64,000 nt of DNA from Vigna angularis. Lineage: Eukaryota; Streptophyta; Magnoliopsida; Fabales; Fabaceae. The DNA lies in the NCBI RefSeq assembly GCF_016808095.1, contig NC_068979.1, positions 11,245,001 to 11,309,000 on the forward strand, in the 5' to 3' direction. The notes under the pieces are model-generated. The model had not been told where the DNA came from, did not search any database, and saw only the letters and a program-made list of their open reading frames with translations. Of this stretch, positions 35,428 to 47,410 are shown piece by piece (the stretch's first letter is position 1; each line of letters begins with the position of its first letter). Both the position numbers and the translations under genes were made by a program.

Positions 35428-36759
35428 ATACCACGTCTTTCTAAACAGAAATAGTTACTACTTCTTCCTTTTTTTGTCGCTGATATATATACAGATAATC
35501 AAAATAGGTTTTGTGTCTCTTAAAGCCTTGACAGTATTTTAATAAACTCAACCACCGATCATGTTGAAGCTTCTGAAAAGAATAACTTAAGTTTTGAAGC
35601 AAATGATGCAAAATTAGACATGGGAAACAACTTGCAGAACAGGTGATTAATAATACGATAGCACAAGCTAACTTCCTAACTGATAAATAGTTTGATGCAG
35701 TATCGATTAGTCACTATTCAAAACTTCTGGAAACATGTATCTTTTTTGGACCCTTCACCAAAACCAAAGACATTAACATATTTGAAAAATGAAATCCAAA
35801 AGTGAAGTGCATCAAGAAAATTGATCCCAAGTTCTGTGTGTTTCATTTTTAATCAGCTTAACATGCCACTGGCACACCCTCTTACAATGTCTCAACAAAT
35901 CACTCGTCAACTCATGATAAGAGATGCAACTTTATATGATTATGCATGCTCTCATAATTTTGTGCACACGCGTTTCAATGTTTAGATAAAAGTAACAATC
36001 ATTATCAGTTAAGCATGCATCTAACCTCAGTTTGATGCAGAATATTTCAACTGTGAAGGAAGTTATGACAGTATGACATGCCAGACAAAATTTTTAAGAG
36101 ATGAAATTATGAGGCTGTGGCCACTAATGCACTTTCCAACTACTAAGATCGAATAGTAAATAATGGTTGTTAAGAGTGAACAGTGCATCATGTTGCGTAT
36201 TCCCCAACATAGAGCCCACAAAAGGACCCATGACACTCAAATTTTCCTTCATAGTTGATTGATCCTGAAAACATGCTGGTTAGGAACATGATTATGGTGG
36301 AAGGAAAGAAGAATTAGTAGCATGAATTTCAAACTCTGACTGAATTTCTTAGATGGACCAGGTTAACCACAACGTAGTACTCTGTCTGGTACGGTTATCT
36401 ATACCCTCATAAAACCAAACTGTTCAAAACTGGCCTCAAAAGTCAAGCATTTGAAATAATTGTGCAGAGCTTGATGGGAAGGAAAAAATGAAAGAAAATA
36501 AGTGAAAAATGGTTGCTTTAACCCTAAGTTTGGTATAGATGAAAGTGAAGGAAAGTGGTTGTAAGAAAATGAAATAAAAGGAAAAGTTGTAAGAAAAAGA
36601 AGTGGGGTCTGCGTTTTTAACTGTTGTGTTAAATTCCAAAACAAAAGCTCCCATTTTAGATTCCACAATTACATCTTTGAGAATCATATTTTTTTTCTTT
36701 CTTTTTCTTTTAACTTATGATATCATGAATTATTTATTTATATTTTTACTAATTTTAAT

Positions 36760-36826
<67 letters not shown>

Positions 36827-37296
36827 CACACGTATATATATACACACTGATACTGTAATGTAAAAATGTAAACCATATAAAAGTATTTATTAAAATAGTA
36901 TAATTTTTTTTTGAAAAAAAATCATAATGCACATTTTTCATAAAAGTAAAAATAATAATAAAAATATATCGAACATGTCCAAACACATTCTAGTCATGTT
37001 AGTATGATTAACTAATTAGAATTCGGACAATATACTAACATTCACAATTTATAGTTAAGAATAAAGGAATATAATAGGCTCGAGCAAGGTAATTCAGTCA
37101 TGTTATTAGATCCATTCAAGTAAAATAATGAACAATAGTATAAATAATATGTTGCACAAGTTAAATTAATTACATTTTGCATTTATTACAATATGATGTA
37201 CTTAGCTTTTGAGTGTGGAATATTTGAAGTTGAAGCTCTCTATAATATATTTGGCTTTGTAAGAAAATTGGCACCCACCATAGGATCGACATATAA
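35428..37296. other. spacer between the two copia elements, with (TA)n
   Basis: No gene seen. A (TA)n microsatellite of about 60 bp lies at 36763-36822. The segment around 36640-36990 resembles 42390-42680 on the other side of element B. Confidence 0.5.
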
Positions 37297-37725
37297 TGTT
37301 GTAGAAAAGCTGACAAATAGTATATTCTGAGACGTGTAGTTTCACTATCTTTAAGGACTTATCCGTAGTGTATTATGCAAGTTCCCATGATACAACAGAA
37401 ACTTTCCAGAATATTTCTGAGGATCTCAGAACTAGTAAGGATCTCTAAAAAAAGTATAAAATAAACCCAGAATTTTCTTAGAAGGAAAGAGAGAAGAGAA
37501 AAATGAGAGGATGAAAGAAATAGTTTTGATGTTTTGGAATGAAAATAGTTGTTATATTTATAGAACATATAAAGCACCTTACAACAAAGGAAAATTATTG
37601 TTGCAATTTAAAACGATTGAACATTGCTTAATAAAGATTGTAATGTTGCGGCCATAAAATTTCTAAACGTTGTAGAGAACGTTACAAACCTAACGTTTTT
37701 TTGCAATAATTAATATTTTATAACA
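37297..37725 (-). repeat. 3' LTR of copia element B
   Basis: 429 bp from TGTTGTAG to TTATAACA, aligned to 41308-41744. Confidence 0.87.
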
Positions 37726-38399
37726 ATCCCCCACATATTGCAAACGAAGTTGAAAGAAAAATTCTTTGACTCAAATATTTCAAACACTAAAAGAAAGATA
37801 AGAAACTTCTATCCTTGGTCTCATAGGATGTAATGCATCAGAGCTGGTATAACAAGCTATATGAACGAGTCTTAGATTGAGATACTTAACACATAGTGTA
37901 ATTGGTATAGCAAACTATATGAATTAAAGATACTTGATGTGTGTTAGAGGTTTATCAATCACAATACACCCCTATAATCCTTATTGTTATCGCAGTGTTA
38001 CGCTTACTAGGCTATGTGCATGCCCGATATTCATGAATGGTCTAGAGATCATGCCAAGACCTCATGCAAGCGGCCCCACTCGACACTCATATAGGTGATT
38101 TCATCAAGTGTATGCTGCAAATCATACACCATCTATATGAGATATGAAAATCATTAAAAACTTTGTTTAAGCTAAAATTCTTTCACCACATAGAATTTTA
38201 ATGACAAAGTTTAGCCTCTCAATAATGCAGTCTTTAGCACTTTTACACACAAACCGTAGGAAGAGACATAATTGATTAAAATAAATTTAGTGCTATCAGA
38301 ACTAACAAGTAACTTGTTTTTACCCATATGAACCTTATTCATGGGATCTCCAATCACAAAGGTTGGGTTACCATCACTTGTTTATTTGCAAGTGGCTTA

Positions 38400-40160
38400 A
38401 GTTCCATTTCCCTCGATGTTTCTAATATCATTTGTCTTCCCAGGGGTTTTGTTAGAGAATCTGCTAGATTCCGTTCAACCCATACAAGGATTTTAAGAGT
38501 TTACATACTTTATCCTCTTGACCAGGTATAACACACCCTTCAAGTTAAAGTCATATAAATTTCCTCCTCTAAATCACCATTCAAAAAGGTTGTTTTAACA
38601 TCCATCTGATGTATCACTAGTTTATGGATAGCTGCTAGAACTAACAACACTCGAATAGAGGAAATCCTAGTTACAGTAGCAAAAGTATCAAAGTAATTTA
38701 TGTTGGATTTTTGGGTAAAACCTTTTGCTACTAATCTTTCTCTATACTTCTCTATGGATCCATTAGGGTGATAATTTTTTCTTAAAGATCCACTTACAAC
38801 CAATAAGTTTTGCTCCTTTAGGCAAATCTACTAAAGTTCAAGTATTGTTTTTCTGAATTGATTCAATTTAAGTCCTAATGGCCTTATCCCACTGTTTTGC
38901 ATCAAGAACACTAGTAGCTTCTACAAAGCTTGTTGAATCATTATCAATAAGATAAGTATAAAAGTCATCTCCAAAGGAAGTTTTTTTCTTTGTCTTTTAC
39001 TTCTTCTCAAATCCTCATTCATCATATCATTATTATTATTATCATTAACAGGTTGAGATATCTCACTAACCTTTAAGGGAAAGATATTTTTAAAAAACTC
39101 AACATTTTTTGTTTCCATTATAGAATTTCTCTCAAGTAAGTTACTTTTAACAACTAGAAACCTATAGGCAGCACTATGTTCAGCATAACCTAAGATCATG
39201 CAATCAGAGGTTTCGGAGCCTATTTTTCTTTTCTTAGGATCGTGTAACATCACCTTAGCTAGGCACCCACCCACTCTTAGATATTTAAGGTTAGGTTCGT
39301 AGCCTTTCCATAACTCAAGGAGTTTTACCAATTTTCTTATGGGGTATTCTATTTTGTAAAAAAACATGCAGTAAGCAAGGTTCTCCCCAAAGGTTATCAG
39401 GTTTACCAAAACTAACAAGCATAACATTCATCATTTTCTTAAGGGTTCTATTTTTTCTCTCAGCTACTCCATTAGACTCATGTGAATATGGTGAGGTCAC
39501 TTCATGGATAATTCCTTCTTTAACACAAAAGTCATTAAACAACACATACTCACCACCTCTATCTGATCTAATCCTCTTAATTTTCTTATTTAATTGATTT
39601 TCTACTTCTTCTATATAGGTTAAAAACACATCAAAGACTTCATCTTTATGTTTGATTAACTAAACTTTGGTGTATCTAGAATAATCATCTATAAAGGTCA
39701 CAAAATAATTTTTACCTCCTCTAGACATGGTTTGTTTCAAATTAGCTAGATCAATATGAATTAACCCTAACAGTTTAGTTTGGCATTCTATAGAAAAACA
39801 TGTTTTCTTGGTTATTTCATATTCTACACATATATCACATTTACTACTCTATTTATCATGCATATTAATTAATCTTAGTCGTTGTAATTTCAAAACATAC
39901 GAGGAATTCACATGTTCTAATCTAGCATGCCATATATCATACGAGTCAACAATATAAGCAGAAGAATTTGATTCATTAATATTTTCATAAACATTTAGAA
40001 TGAAAAGTCCTTGATCACAATATCTCTTCCCCCACAAAAACATTATTTTTTGTCATAATGATCTTGTTAGACTCAAATGAAACTTTAACCCCCACCTTTT
40101 CCAATAATGTTACAAAGATTAAATTAACTCTGATTGATGGCCCAGGTAGCACATCACTCA
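38400..40160 (-). pseudogene. copia B pol remnant with fused deletion junction
   Basis: Minus-strand blocks include the pre-integrase region (DIWHARLEHVNSSYVLKLQ, 39849-40043), the integrase core and end (RSDRGGEYVLFNDFC, SNGVAERKNRTLKKMMNVML, YLRVGGCLAKV, 38921-39629) and the RT start (LVAKGFTQKSNINYFDTFA, HQMDVKTTFLNGDLEEEIYM, 38540-38803). At 38473-38476 the RT text LYGL joins directly to the RNase H end (ESNGI/LADSLTK type region), so the catalytic YVDD box and most of RNase H are absent. Stops and frameshifts add to the decay. Confidence 0.85.
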
Positions 40161-41294
40161 AGGCCAGAGTCTTTCAAGATGTGAGCTTAAGAAGAACTTT
40201 CCCTTTTCCAGAACATGAGTTGTCCTGGAATCTTCGTGGTAGACATGTTCTTCTTCATTCCCTACACTAGTGTAAGAGGTAAAAGCACTTTTGTTTGCAT
40301 ATATATGCTTGGTAGCACTAGAGTCTACCACCCATTTTCTCAGATTGGTCATCAGATTTACTTGAGAAACGATTGCAACAATAATGTGATCTCCTTCGGC
40401 TATATTTGCTCTAGGAGGATTGTCGGTTCTTACTTTATGCCTATATTGTGGTGCATGATGGCCTGACTTTCCGCATACGAAACAATTTCCTTTCTTCATA
40501 AAGGTGGGTTTAGATTCATTGAGAGGAGATTTAAGAAAATTATTTTTTCTTTTGTGATTGAGTTTATGTTCGTACCTTTCGGGAGCAGGTCTTACTTCTA
40601 CCATATTTGCTTTTGCAAATAAAGCTTTGGCCCTTGCAGTAGCAGACTCCTTCCTGTTGGTATCTTCAATATTATGTGTGCAATGAGTTCTGGTAAAGAC
40701 ATCTGTTTGTGTCTGTGTTTCAACTATTGTTTTTAATTTGTCCAAGATGGCAACAATTTCTCGATTAGAAGTTCTAAAATAAATTCATCCGGTAGAAGAA
40801 TATTCTCTGCTTTGATGTCTTCGAGCAGCTTGTGGTATTCATTTATTTGAGTTTTTATGTCCTTGTCTTCAATCATCTCCCAATGGTAGTAGTTTCCTAT
40901 GATGAATCTTTGTTTAACGACATCTTCGGCAGTGTATTTGATAATCAACGAGTCTCAAATGTCTTTTTCTTCCTTTTAGGAATAATACACACATCGGACA
41001 AATCATTAGAAAGTGCACAAAGCAAAGTGTGTCGGCATACACCTTGTTCGCGTAGGTCCACTCTTCAACAAGTTTTGAGTTTGAGGGAACAGTAGGGTCG
41101 GGCTTCGGAGATGAAAGAGCAGCAGCAACTCCCTACATGCCTAAAAGGGTGGACACGCGTTCTTGGTAGCGCTGAAAGTTCTTTCTAGAGAAAACTTCAA
41201 CTTTCGACACATCCATAAGTGATTTCGCGAAGACTGTCTGAGTTCTGAAAGCAAAGGTTTGGCTCTCCAAAGTCATGTTGTTGATTTCAACCAT
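40158..41294 (-). pseudogene. copia B gag and protease remnant
   Basis: The start ATG lies at 41294, 14 bases inside the 5' LTR. The first frame stops soon (TAG after LLGM). Further blocks include YHWEMIEDKDIKTQINEYHK (40733-40948), a zinc knuckle CFVCGKSGHHAPQYRHK (the last cysteine replaced by tyrosine) and the protease-like VVDSSATKHIYAN (40158-40745). Confidence 0.8.
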
Positions 41295-41373
41295 AAGTCC
41301 TTAAGATTGTTGTAGAAAAGCTGACAAACAGTATTTCATGAGGTGTGTAGTTTCATTGTCCTTAAGGACTTAT
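41293..41373 (-). other. 13-bp inverted repeat spanning the LTR/internal junction of element B
   Basis: ATAAGTCCTTAAG (41293-41305) and CTTAAGGACTTAT (41361-41373) are perfectly complementary, with a 55-base loop that includes the LTR end. It lies in the same position as in element A. Confidence 0.7.
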
Positions 41374-41744
41374 CGCGGTGTATTACGCAAGTCTCCCAAG
41401 ATACAACAGGAACTTCCCAGAACATTTCTGAGGATCTCAGAACTAGCAAGGATCTCTAAAAAGAGTATAAAATAAACCCAGAATTTTCTTAGAAGGAAAG
41501 AGAGAAGAGAGAATGAGAAAATGAGAGGATGAGAGAAATAGTTTTGATGTGTTTTGGAATGAAAATAGTTGTTCTATTTATAGAACATAAAGCACCTTGC
41601 AATAAAGGAAAATGATCGTTGCAACTTTAAAACAATTGAACGTTGCTTAATAAAGATTGTGACATTGAAGCCATCCATTTTCTAAACGTTGTAGAAAACG
41701 TTACAAACCTAATGTTCTTTTGCAATAATTATTATATTATAACA
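41308..41744 (-). repeat. 5' LTR of copia element B
   Basis: 437 bp; the minus strand has a TATA-like TCTATAAATAG at about 41574-41584 followed by a pyrimidine-rich stretch. Confidence 0.87.
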
Positions 41745-41749
41745 GAATA

Positions 41750-42810
41750 AGTGTTACATGGTGTCTATAAGGAGTAGGATGTCAAGTAGGTTCATGATCC
41801 TCCTTGACCCACGATGCTGAAAACACAAATGAAAGTAGTGAAAAGATAGATGCCTTAAGGCACAAGAACGCCAAGTTAAGAAGGAGGGTTGATGCCAAAG
41901 GAGTATTTCACAAAGGGAAGGAGAAGGAAATCTTCGAGAACGCAAGATCGGTATAGAGAATTGCATCTCATCTTCTTGTTATCAATGAAACCAAAGGCAT
42001 AAGCAACTATAAAATTGAAGGAACAACAAACAACTCCTCGGCAGAATCTTCAACATTTCTTTCTTGATGGTATCAGAGATACCCCACTTCTCAAGAAGTG
42101 GAAGTCCTTGATACTAGATTAATATGATCGGAACACCAATCTAGACGAGCATGTCATTCTGTACATTACTAAAATAAGTTTAAACTCAACCGATGATGTT
42201 GTTATCATATTTTACCATTTTGAAAAGAGTCATCATAAAGTGCTTTACTCACCTATCACCTATTCCATCAATCGCTTTGGTATTCTGACATTTTTCTTCA
42301 CGACACAGATCGTTATTAATAAACATCATTACCTCGTCTCCCTAACACATCTCAATGTTAAAAAGAAAAAAAAAATAATTTTTTAATTATTATGATAAAT
42401 CCCAAAACCAAAAACTCACGTTCCAAAATTACATAATTACATATTTGATTATCATACTTTTTTTTAACTCATGGTAATGTTAATTATTTATTTGTATTTT
42501 TATTAAGTTTTATTAGTTTATATATATAATTCAATGTAAAACTAAAAATGATAAAATAAAACATATATAAATACTTTATTAAAATTAAGAAAATATATTA
42601 TAATGTATTTGAAAAACATCCTTACATTTGTATAAAAATAAAAATAAAATTATTTTTTTAAATTTTAAAAAAATTGAAAATATAGATAAAAGTTATTAAA
42701 GTGTATTTACATTTGGTAGTTACGAAGAAAAAAAAACAAAACAAAGTAACAAATATATAAAAAGTAAAACAAGACCTCGTAATAAGGTGTTTCTATTGGG
42801 ATTATCTATG
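41750..42810. other. spacer with an isolated copia-type primer-binding site
   Basis: TGGTATCAGAG at 42068-42078 is the start of the initiator-Met primer site common in plant copia elements, on the plus strand. It is preceded by CAGAATCTTCAACA, which could be an LTR end. No gag follows, so it would be a truncated LTR plus leader. The rest (42360-42800) is AT-rich with no gene. Confidence 0.4.
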
Positions 42811-42819
42811 TAACTTTTA

Positions 42820-42960
42820 GGTTTAATGTTTCAGTAGGTGCTTATTTTCATTCAAAATCTCAAATAGGTCCTCTTCTTTTTTGGCGTCTCAATTGAGTCC
42901 TTATTTTGTGAAAATTGCATCAATTAGACCCTTACCGTTAAATTAGACCTAACGAATTTA
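42820..42960 (+). repeat. left TIR of the H4 Pack-MULE
   Basis: Starts GGTTTAATG. It contains CAATTGAGTCCTTAT and CCTTACCGTTAAATT, also seen in the right TIR of the MULE transposase element near 10640-10801. Confidence 0.85.
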
Positions 42961-43200
42961 ATGTATACTTGACGTGATACGTTGAACTATATTTTTAATT
43001 GATGTGGCGAAATGATGTGGATTTGGATTATTTTAAAATTAAAAAATTGAGAAAAAATTGGGATCCTTCTTTACAGCATCATCATTTTCAGCAATTTCAT
43101 CTTCAACGATTTAAAAGAACAACACAAGGATTTCAAGAGAGCAAGTAACACCTATGTCACAACACAATTTCAAAGAAAAGGAAATCATCAAAGCATTGGA

Positions 43201-43532
<332 letters not shown>

Positions 43533-44369
43533 CTACTTTGAGGATTTTTAGGGTTTTCTACTAGTTTGAATTAGAACTAGAATAGGACTCTAGAGAAGGA
43601 TTTTGATCGAACTAGAAAATTTAGGGTTTTGTTTTGATTTAAGATTTCAAATGATTTTTCGGAGGGAGATATACGGGTATTTATTGAAGGTGGTTCCGAG
43701 TTTTGAGTTTTCATCTTTGTCGTTGGATGGAGAATTGATCGACAGTTAATCTTTGCAATTCGTGCACTGCAAATCCTTGGGATCCTTGTCTTCTTCAACA
43801 TCGTCGCGACACACCTCCATCACCTTCACCAAGCTCAAACCTGCAAACCACAAAATCAAAAAGAGCTCATCCTAAACCCCAATCGCGATACACCCTAGTT
43901 CGCAAAACGCCACCATCGACCTCGCTGTCAACCGCGAGCCTCCATGGCTATCATGCCGCAACAACAACCATGTCGCCACCCAAACACCATTGAAGCCTCC
44001 ATGGAAACCCTACAAATAAAAAAAAAAAAACCACAGAGCGACCAGAGAGCCATCTCTACGCCTTCAAATCGCAAAATGAGAGACCCTTGGCATCCATCCT
44101 TGGCCGCCGTGAATGAAGGGGCGAAACCCTGATTCGAAAAACTCCGATCTGCAAAATAAGCAGTGGCGCAAAGGAGATGAACGGCGCGAGGATTTCTCTA
44201 CTTCGTGATTTATGTGTGTGACAAAGATGGTGGCAGCGTGGAGGACTTGACGACAACGCAATGATGATTGCCAATTTCTTTTGAAAATAAAAAATAAAAA
44301 AGAAATGTGAGAATATAATGAATTCCACGTCATTTAAAAACCAATGTGACAATGCCATATCAACTTAGC

Positions 44370-44511
44370 AATAACACCGTTAGACCCAATTTAACGGTAG
44401 GAGTGTATTTGTTTTAATTTTAAAAAAATAAATATTCAATTGAGACGCCGAAAAACAAGAGACCTAGTTGAGATTTTGGACGAAAATAAAAACTTAGAGA
44501 CACATTAAACC
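44370..44511 (-). repeat. right TIR of the H4 Pack-MULE
   Basis: Inverted copy of 42820-42960 with scattered differences and small indels. Confidence 0.85.
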
Positions 44512-44520
44512 TAACTTTTA

Positions 44521-45346
44521 CTCTCTTTCTTATTTTTGTATATCACGTTTTCATTTTTATGTTAATATTATTACCATTAGTGTAGATAAATTAATTTATA
44601 ATAAATATATATTTGATGATGAAAATATTAATAAAATAATAGCAGTGATAAATTTCAGAAATAATAAATTTTTTTAATATTAAAAACAGTACTATTTTTA
44701 AGCTTAATTTATCTTAAAAAAAATATTTTTACATTATTTCCCTCCTACAAATAAATTATATTTTTTCTTTTTTCAACTAACAAACTTCTTTCTGAATTCA
44801 TCTTTATATATTTATCTTAATTTAATTAATTAGATCATATTCATTTCTACTTTATTTCTCTTTTATTTTTCTTTATTTCTAATTTTTACTTTTTTTTGCT
44901 CTTATTTATTTTCTCTTAGCCAAAAGAAATATACGAAAAATAGAGAAACATAAAAAAAAAATTAGCAGTTAATGAAAATGGTGAAAAAATAGTGAAAATA
45001 ATTAACTGTTATGAAACAACTTGTTTTTCTCATTTCATCTTAAGCGTAAAAACTTAAGCGTGTGTTTAGTTCTTTTATGATAATAAAAATAATAAAATTA
45101 TTATTATTGTTATAAAATTAAATTTAAATATATTTTTTAAATTTTTGTTGTAAGTATTTTTTATTTATTTTATAAATAGTGTTATAATTAAAAATATGAG
45201 TAAGTTTAGAAAAAAGATTAAATTAAAACGGTTAAATTTTTAAAATAATGTAAAATTGATTAAATAATTATTTTAATTTAAAATAAATTTTTATTTTAAA
45301 AAGTAAATTTGAAACACCAAATATAAAATCCTTTAATATAGTATAG

Positions 45347-45396
<50 letters not shown>

Positions 45397-47410
45397 TCAT
45401 ATCTATACATATACATTATTAAGTATCATTCAGGATAACATTGACATATGACATGTTTGACTGTAATAGTAGATGTGTCCAAAAGTATAGAGAGATGAAG
45501 TAATACTTTTAATAAAGGATGATAAGTAAATAGTTATTGATATTATGTCTTTTACTTCAAATTTTTGTTGTGAACTTGAAAAAACATTTAATAAATTTTA
45601 TTTAAATAAGTGTATCTAATCTATACTAATATATACATGTTGTAAATATTTTTTTTTTATTTTGACATGCACAAGTATTGCTAAAATTTAAAAATAGTCA
45701 AGATAAAAAATAAAAACATAAAATCTTATATATCTGATTTGTTTTAACCGAGCTTGGTGTTTATAAAATACATATTTACAGTAACACAAATATTATAAAG
45801 GTATTTCTTTTTAGAAAAAAAAAACATCCTTTTAAGTTTACCTATAAGTATTATTTAATTGGCTCCCAAATATTTTGTTGAGTATTCTCAAAACTTCAAA
45901 CTATTTTAACTTAGAAAATATCAAGAATAAAAGTTCACAAAACAAAAAATAGATATAAATAGAATGAATAAACACAATTCTACATAATTTATTAAAAAAT
46001 GTATCCACCATGTGATTTTTTTAGTAAAAAAAATATGTAATAAAGAGTAAATTTGAAATTAAATAAAAATATAAAAATAATAGTATTGAGAGTTATTAGG
46101 TTAGTATAAAAAAAATAATGTCAAAATATCAAAAGCTTTATTATTAACAAAATTTTTAAAATAATTATTAAATGCAACGAATAAACTCTAGCATTACCTA
46201 ATCACTTCCCACCTTGAATTTTGTAAATGTTACTAACTCTTGAATAAGTCAAAAAAACATTTACTACACCCATCAGTGTAAGCTCTGTAAACTGTGTAAT
46301 AATTCGACCGTTTAATGGTAAACCTGCACGCATGTGTTCATCCTCACATCTTAATCGTCAGTTTCTGTTCATAAAGTACAAAACACGCAACACGACAACA
46401 CGCAACAGTACTAAACTAATTTAAGGTTAATGAATTTAAAATAATTTAACTACAATTTCTATTTTCATTTAAAGAGTCTCCCAGAATATAAGAATTTAAT
46501 TATAATGTAGAAACAAACAAAAGAGGAGGTGACATTTAACTACTACATTATTTCTTATATTTGCCAGAAAATCATATTATAATTGACTGCAAGCATCAAG
46601 TGAGATTCATTAAACTATGTAACTGGACAGTATCTAAAAACTTGTATAGTAAAATTTGTCACAAGATGACAGAATCTTTTATGTAAGACACAACGACAAT
46701 TATTTTTAATTCGCAACTAACAAACCTGTTGCCACCCGTTGAGAATCCAATAACCAATATGTCAAAATAACAATAATACGCAGCTCATACATTTACTGGT
46801 TACATAAATTCAGCAGAAAACATTTAAAAAAAAATTACATGCTTATGTTTTTTTCAGAGCACTGTCATCTGCATTCTGAAAACTTACTACAGTACATAAA
46901 TAATTTTACTAATAAAACGTTTTTATATTGTATGAGTAGTAAAAGAAACCTGCTTTCCTATAAGTGGTATGATTATTAACTGCAGGATATTATTGGTTGC
47001 ATGGGACCAAGTGTCATTCATAAATGAAATTTATATAAATGGGAAGCTTTTCCACACACAAAACTGAGCACTGTAGCGACGTTTCCTTCTTCTGTAACGT
47101 CTCACTGTGGTGATATTTTATCAATTCCCTAGAGACAGATGAAAATAAAGAGAGGTGGGAAATTATAGTAATATATACTTTCACTAAACAAGGCCGTTTA
47201 GAAAGTTTCATTAGACCAGCTGTGCACAGTTGCACACCAAACCAAACTCATCCTTTAGTTAGTCCCTTGCACTAGTGTCACCTTTGTTAAACCACAACAC
47301 AACACTCTTTCTTCTTTCTTTCTTTCTTTCTCCTCTGCAACTTTTTATTTTCTCTCTCGCCATTACTCTCTCTGACACCTGTGGTGCCTTCGTTTTCTGT
47401 GTTCAAAGTG
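44521..47410. other. AT-rich intergenic region upstream of the membrane-protein gene
   Basis: Very AT-rich. A (TA)n run lies at 45350-45394. The segment 45065-45340 resembles parts of 56945-57520. A pyrimidine-rich TTCTTTCTTTC stretch at about 47309-47332 probably belongs to the leader of the gene starting at 47411. No other gene seen. Confidence 0.5.

Larger units (their letters stand above)
37297..41744 (-). mobile_element. Ty1/copia retrotransposon B, same family as A, internally deleted
   Basis: LTRs at 37297-37725 and 41308-41744 flank a minus-strand gag-pol closely related to element A. The polypurine tract (GTGGGGGAT on the minus strand) adjoins the left LTR at about 37726-37735. No matching target-site duplication was found (TATAA against GAATA). 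About 1 kb of RT/RNase H is missing at 38473-38476. Confidence 0.88.

Noticed and set aside
36399..36687. Minus-strand frames of 83-89 residues near the (TA)n tract
   Set aside because: Phe/Ser-rich translations of a purine-rich low-complexity strand; no family resemblance.
43944..44358. Small frames on both strands between H4 and the right TIR as further captured genes
   Set aside because: No recognisable motif; the sequence resembles general interior DNA of this MULE type.
47381..47410. N-terminal extension of the membrane protein from a GTG at 47381
   Set aside because: The ATG at 47411 has the expected family start; GTG initiation is not expected in a nuclear gene.
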